A stretch of DNA of 64,000 nt from Arenicola marina (lineage: Eukaryota; Annelida; Polychaeta; Arenicolidae), in contig OZ025248.1 in NCBI GenBank assembly GCA_964019135.1, positions 14,949,574-15,013,573 of the forward strand, given 5' to 3'. The position numbers and the translations under genes were made by a program. Every line of letters begins with the position of its first letter. The stretch's first letter is position 1. Positions 60,153 to 64,000 of this stretch are shown piece by piece. Below the pieces are notes generated by a model, which saw only the letters and a list, made by a program, of their open reading frames with translations, had not been told where the DNA came from and made no database searches.

Positions 60153-60306
60153 TTGGCGGCTCGCTGCGACTCCAGACAGAGCTTCTCCTCCGTGGCGAGC
60201 TCTTGGAAGTTCACGATGTCATCCAGATCCGGAATGAAGCGGATGGCGTTGCTGCAGCAGTGGAGGCCTCCGGAGCGGATCATCCGGATGTACCCCATGG
60301 CGTTAC
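60153..60306 (-). CDS. WASHC4 exon 6
   Basis: Acceptor GTTCTGTGCCTGCCAG, donor GCCAA|GTAAGT. Encodes, after a split Gly, [40 protein letters not shown] and [10 protein letters not shown] plus two bases of Lys. Matches the SWIP block [17 protein letters not shown]. The 3' end is the member of the 70-bp array that gives a continuous reading frame. Confidence 0.97.
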
Positions 60307-60424
60307 CTGGCAGGCACAGAACCCGGATGTCAGGCCACTACCGCTATATAACACCTTTATCTTCACTACACACAGGGACTAATTACTCAAGGTCATATTT
60401 ATCGGCATCGCTAAATAGTCACTT

Positions 60425-60495
60425 TTGTATACGTGAAGGCTACCTTGGCCCAAGGAAGCTCCCAGGACAACGGGATGGCGTTAGATGAAACACGC
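60425..60495 (-). repeat. SINE fragment (family B tail) in WASHC4 intron 5
   Basis: TACCTTGGCCCAAGGAAGCT and CCCAGGACAACGGGATGG parallel the family B body at 30308-30370. Head missing. Confidence 0.55.
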
Positions 60496-60947
60496 ATCAG
60501 CACAACATTACACACCATCGTACGGATCAGCTGGGCAATGCCAGGAGAGTAATTCGGTTAGACTGATGTAAGCAGTACAGAAGTTAAAACTGTGACGTAG
60601 GTTCACAATACACGATATATGATGATGGTTGGGTTTGCACTGACTGGAGTGTGATTTAACGGCACGTTCACCTTATACCGCTATATCGCGCCTTTAACGT
60701 ATTATACAAATAGCGCAATATGTAAGTTATTAATATCATTGCCACGCACACCTGAAATCATTTCATTGAACAAAAATGGTATATATCTCAAAAAAAGTCA
60801 TCGTATTTCGTACTATAGCGCATACGCATGATTTGATCGATACGGTATCCCATAGTTACGCCGACCCCGACACCCACTAATAACATCGGTACAAACATAA
60901 TAATAACATCACTCAGATCGTGACCAAGGTGACCACATGTTCCTCAC

Positions 60948-61056
60948 CTATCTGAGTGATCAGGACCCTGAACTGATCCAGATAACTCAGTCCATCCGGA
61001 GTGACGCCCAGCTTTCGGATCCCGCGGTTGAACTTGTCGGCTCTTTCGAAGGGATA
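60948..61056 (-). CDS. WASHC4 exon 5
   Basis: Acceptor CCATTGCTAG, donor GATAG|GTGAGG. Encodes [36 protein letters not shown] plus the first base of Gly. The in-frame TAG of the acceptor itself fixes the exon start. Matches [24 protein letters not shown]. Confidence 0.96.
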
Positions 61057-61675
61057 CTAGCAATGGAAACGATCTTCATCTCGGAGGCATAGGGCCATAT
61101 TTGTACAAGGTGTTTGAGCTGGGAGTTCCAAGTTCCATCGGGGTTGACACAATGATCCACTTTAAAGTCACATCAAATGAAGAATACACAAAATATTCAC
61201 TTGGGCTTAGGGTTGCAATTAAAGATGATAAACATGTAGCGTTCATGCTTTGTAGTGGTTCTTATGAATCAGGTATGATAATTTCTTCGATAAGTCGCGT
61301 GGGAAGTTTAAAGAAGAAAATGGCGGAAAACCATGGTTGCTTCCGTGCTACCGCAAACATTACAAACCCTTTGATCTGTCTGGAGATGGTTTTCCTTGAA
61401 ATAGCGCCAATCCTGGAACAAACAAGAAATAATTAATCAAACCTTTTGGGGTGGGGTGGAGGGGCAACCACAATAATAGACATGCAGACTTGGAAGAAAT
61501 TACGTCGTCAGATTGGGGATGCGGGAGATATAGTTACAGGTAGCGACCAGGACTTCGTTTTCAGCATCATGTCATCCCACGCCGGTCGTTACAGATTATC
61601 TTAATACATAAACAAGCGGAAAAGAAAAAATCCTACAGTTCCTAGATGTAACCTCGACGATCTGTGATTTACTAG
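61057..61675. other. WASHC4 intron 4, left part, with an unexplained antisense open frame
   Basis: A 111-codon plus-strand frame at 61101-61436 (MYKVFELGVPSSIGVDTMIH) has ordinary amino acid composition but no recognised family. An exon for the roughly 15 residues that vertebrate SWIP has between SRLIK and YPFD was looked for here and not found. Confidence 0.4.
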
Positions 61676-62003
<328 letters not shown>

Positions 62004-62320
62004 CTAAGATAAAAAGAAAAAAAAGTCCATTATTCATTGAGCATCATTCATAGTACTCTTTCTAACTATAACAACGAACATACAAATAATCAATACATGC
62101 ACACATTTTTACAGCGGAACTAAAAAAACACATGTCGTGTTAATAAATAGATATTGTCACGATATAAAATAAAATGTGTCTTAGGCCGCTGTTGTACACA
62201 AGTTTCCATAAGATATCACTTTTTAAGACAAGCACAAATACGAGGTAGATTTGTGGCGGGTCACGGGTGATGTACTGTTAGCTGGAAGGTCAAGATGCCA
62301 ATGCAGGTCACATCACTCAC
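62004..62320. other. WASHC4 intron 3
   Basis: 317-bp AT-rich intron, nothing else recognised. Confidence 0.6.
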
Positions 62321-62425
62321 CGTTGTGTTCATGATTCCGATGCCGTGCGTGCGGATCGAGTTGGCAATGTGGCGAATGTTGATGGTGTTCAGGAATTTAT
62401 TGTTGCTCGATATTTCTACGAATAT
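62321..62425 (-). CDS. WASHC4 exon 3
   Basis: Phase 0 on both sides; acceptor CGATATCCAG, donor ACG|GTGAGT. Encodes [35 protein letters not shown], matching [20 protein letters not shown] and [13 protein letters not shown] across the junction with exon 4. Confidence 0.97.
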
Positions 62426-62612
62426 CTGGATATCGAGACAAAAAAATGGATTGAAATATGACTACGTATGGCAAGTGATATAACCAACTGGAACATGCCT
62501 ATACCATACCATGGCAGTAGGGAGTGGATAAACTCCCTCAACAGCCACAGTCTACTAAGACCTGCTATTATATAAAGTTATAATACAAACAATATACTAC
62601 ATTATGTGGAAC

Positions 62613-62879
62613 GGGCCGCCCGATAGCTCAGTGGGTTTGAGCGCTCGCCTTGAGTGCTCTGGCCACCTGAGAGCCTAACGGCACGTGGATCGGTGGTTCG
62701 AGCCCCGCTGTGGTCATGTAAGTGTGGTCGCAGGATAAAGATCTCCTGTCCTTCTTCGCATAGGGTAGGGGGTTACCCCCGGGCACATGGCTCCGCTCTT
62801 CCTTTCTTTCCCCCCTCGACGCGACATGATCAGAATTGCTTAAAGCGCCCTGAAAATCCAACCAGCCAAACACCATAAC
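62613..62879 (+). repeat. full-length tRNA-derived SINE (family A) in WASHC4 intron 2
   Basis: Head CCGATAGCTCAGTGGGTTTG, B-box GGTTCGAGCCCCGC, body GTCGCAGGATAAAGATC and TTACCCCCGGGCACATGGC, tail TCCAACCAGCCAAAC. A 7-bp direct repeat GTGGAAC flanks it at 62606-62612 and 62880-62886. Antisense to the host gene. Confidence 0.9.
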
Positions 62880-62973
62880 GTGGAACAACAAGGTACAATT
62901 AAAATGGTGGCCAGGCACGTATATTAATATGACAATATGACAATAATATGTTGATATGGCACAGGCCACATAC

Positions 62974-63048
62974 CTGGTTGTTCAGGTTGTACTGGTAGCG
63001 TGAGACGAAGACGTGGATGTTCCTCATGATCTCCAAAACATCCAGCCC
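62974..63048 (-). CDS. WASHC4 exon 2
   Basis: Phase 0 on both sides; acceptor CTGTTACTTCAG, donor AACCAG|GTATGT. Encodes [25 protein letters not shown], matching [24 protein letters not shown]. Confidence 0.97.
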
Positions 63049-63225
63049 CTGAAGTAACAGAACAAACGTATTGATGATGTGACCAGCCTCTCTCATGTTA
63101 ATGGACATCCTGGTCAAAATGTGTGAATGCATCATAACTAGTATGCTTGTAAATTATAGTTATATATTGAGCATTGTATTTATATTGTCATATGGCCCAT
63201 CAACTACATCTAATACCACTCTGGT

Positions 63226-63338
63226 GGATTTCACGAACGTACTTTAGCCGACTACTTAGTCGGCTACAGTTACCACGTTAATGATGGGCGATTTTAGCCG
63301 ACTAAGCCCCGTAGCCGGCTAAGCCATGTACGTGAAAT
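63226..63338. mobile_element. small inverted-repeat element in WASHC4 intron 1
   Basis: GATTTCACGAACGTACTTTA on the left and the inverted TATTTCACGTACATGGCTTA on the right, with repeated TTAGCCGACTA/TAGTCGGCTA words between them, form a foldback structure about 110 bp long without coding capacity. No target duplication was identified. Confidence 0.5.
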
Positions 63339-63368
63339 AGGCCACTGTTGGTTGCCTGTGCCGCTGAC

Positions 63369-63523
63369 CTGCTCCAGTGTCTGGCTGGGCAGGTGTGCCT
63401 CCATCATCTGTAGGCCGTACTTCTGATGGGCCAGATTGCGCATGTCCCCGTAGGTCTTCCAGTCGTGCAGCGCCACCGTCGTCAGGTTGTAGAACGTCTT
63501 GTCCAAGTAGTGCTCGGCGTAGG
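63369..63523 (-). CDS. WASHC4 exon 1 of this window
   Basis: Acceptor GTGGTTGTGACAG, donor GAGCAG|GTCAGC. Two leading bases complete a codon from the previous exon, then [51 protein letters not shown]. Matches [24 protein letters not shown] and [12 protein letters not shown]. Preceding exons are outside the window. Confidence 0.97.
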
Positions 63524-64000
63524 CTGTCACAACCACACAAAACGCCAGGTAAGACAAATGATGGTACAAGAGATTTTTTTTTTTTTTTCACGATTTTCAG
63601 GCGTGATATGTTATATTTCATATGAGGTGGATGCAAGATATAAGCATGTAAGGAAGGTGCTAGGAAGATGGAAAGAATGTTAAAATGCGTGTCCAGACCG
63701 CTACTTGGAGGACAGAACTCGACAACACATATTCTTGTGTTGTTTGATGTTCATTGTCGGAACAATATCCTACATACCAGAATGCAAGCGTACCTTCAAG
63801 ATGGCAGTAATACAAGAATCAATTATGTAAGTGAAACATTTAAATTACTGACACGAGCGGCCAGTTTAAGGCCAAGCTTTCCTAACCCCACCTCAGTGTA
63901 CCACCCAGGAAAGGCGTGATTCATTACACAATAACTGGCATGACCGGCGTCCTGTCATTTACAGAAACGGATTTTGCCGGTACATTCGGGGATTGGAAGC
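63524..64000. other. WASHC4 intron running to the window edge
   Basis: A poly-T run lies at 63574-63589. No further SWIP exon was recognised in these 477 bases. Confidence 0.5.

Noticed and set aside
59171-60488. Several plus- and minus-strand open frames with [13 protein letters not shown] or [14 protein letters not shown] repeats
   Set aside because: Translation of the 70-bp donor-carrying minisatellite; not independent genes.

Overview
The window is animal genomic DNA, unusually rich in tandem repeats. It holds spliced exons with GT-AG introns, tRNA-headed SINEs, a decayed LINE, small inverted-repeat transposons and about twenty minisatellite arrays covering roughly a third of the sequence. 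The protein matches and repeat style suggest a marine invertebrate, possibly a lophotrochozoan. The species cannot be fixed from the sequence. One 200-base N run (19056-19255) is an assembly gap.

Only two host genes are firmly supported, both on the minus strand. (1) Two exons of a nuclear receptor: a start exon with zinc finger 1 (10329-10427) and an exon with zinc finger 2 (7662-7803). The ligand-binding domain was not found. (2) The 3' part of WASHC4 (SWIP), a subunit of the endosomal WASH actin-nucleation complex: twelve exons from 63523 down to about 50512, all phases compatible, about 413 residues. Its 5' half lies beyond the right edge.

Layout: 1-7496 minisatellites, including a 3.3-kb array of a 22-bp unit. 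7497-10427 nuclear receptor exons. 12385-16712 two large arrays. 17-19 kb SINEs and the gap. 20-30 kb arrays, including a 2.9-kb 26-bp array, a hAT-like element and a 34-bp array. 30.5-33.8 kb a 61-bp array. 34.2 kb a LINE remnant. 36.8-39 kb a 40-bp array. 42.8-45 kb GTGAC-rich arrays. 45-50.5 kb AT-rich non-coding DNA with a 309-bp inverted-repeat element. 50.5-64 kb WASHC4, one intron of which carries a tandem pair of 2.64-kb repeats.

The most interesting signal is a link between minisatellites and 5' splice sites. At WASHC4 exon 6 a 70-bp repeat copies the exon end plus its donor 13 times into the intron. At exon 4 a 29-bp repeat does so 8 times. At exon 11 a 43-bp array starts exactly at the donor. 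In the nuclear receptor, the end of exon 2 and its donor are duplicated once, and the copy has a C-rich tract ending in CAG that could serve as an acceptor. No acceptor shows this. The exon-proximal donor is the one that keeps the reading frame, so the other copies are decoys or possible poison-exon sites. This suggests that donor-spanning tandem duplications seed minisatellites in this genome.
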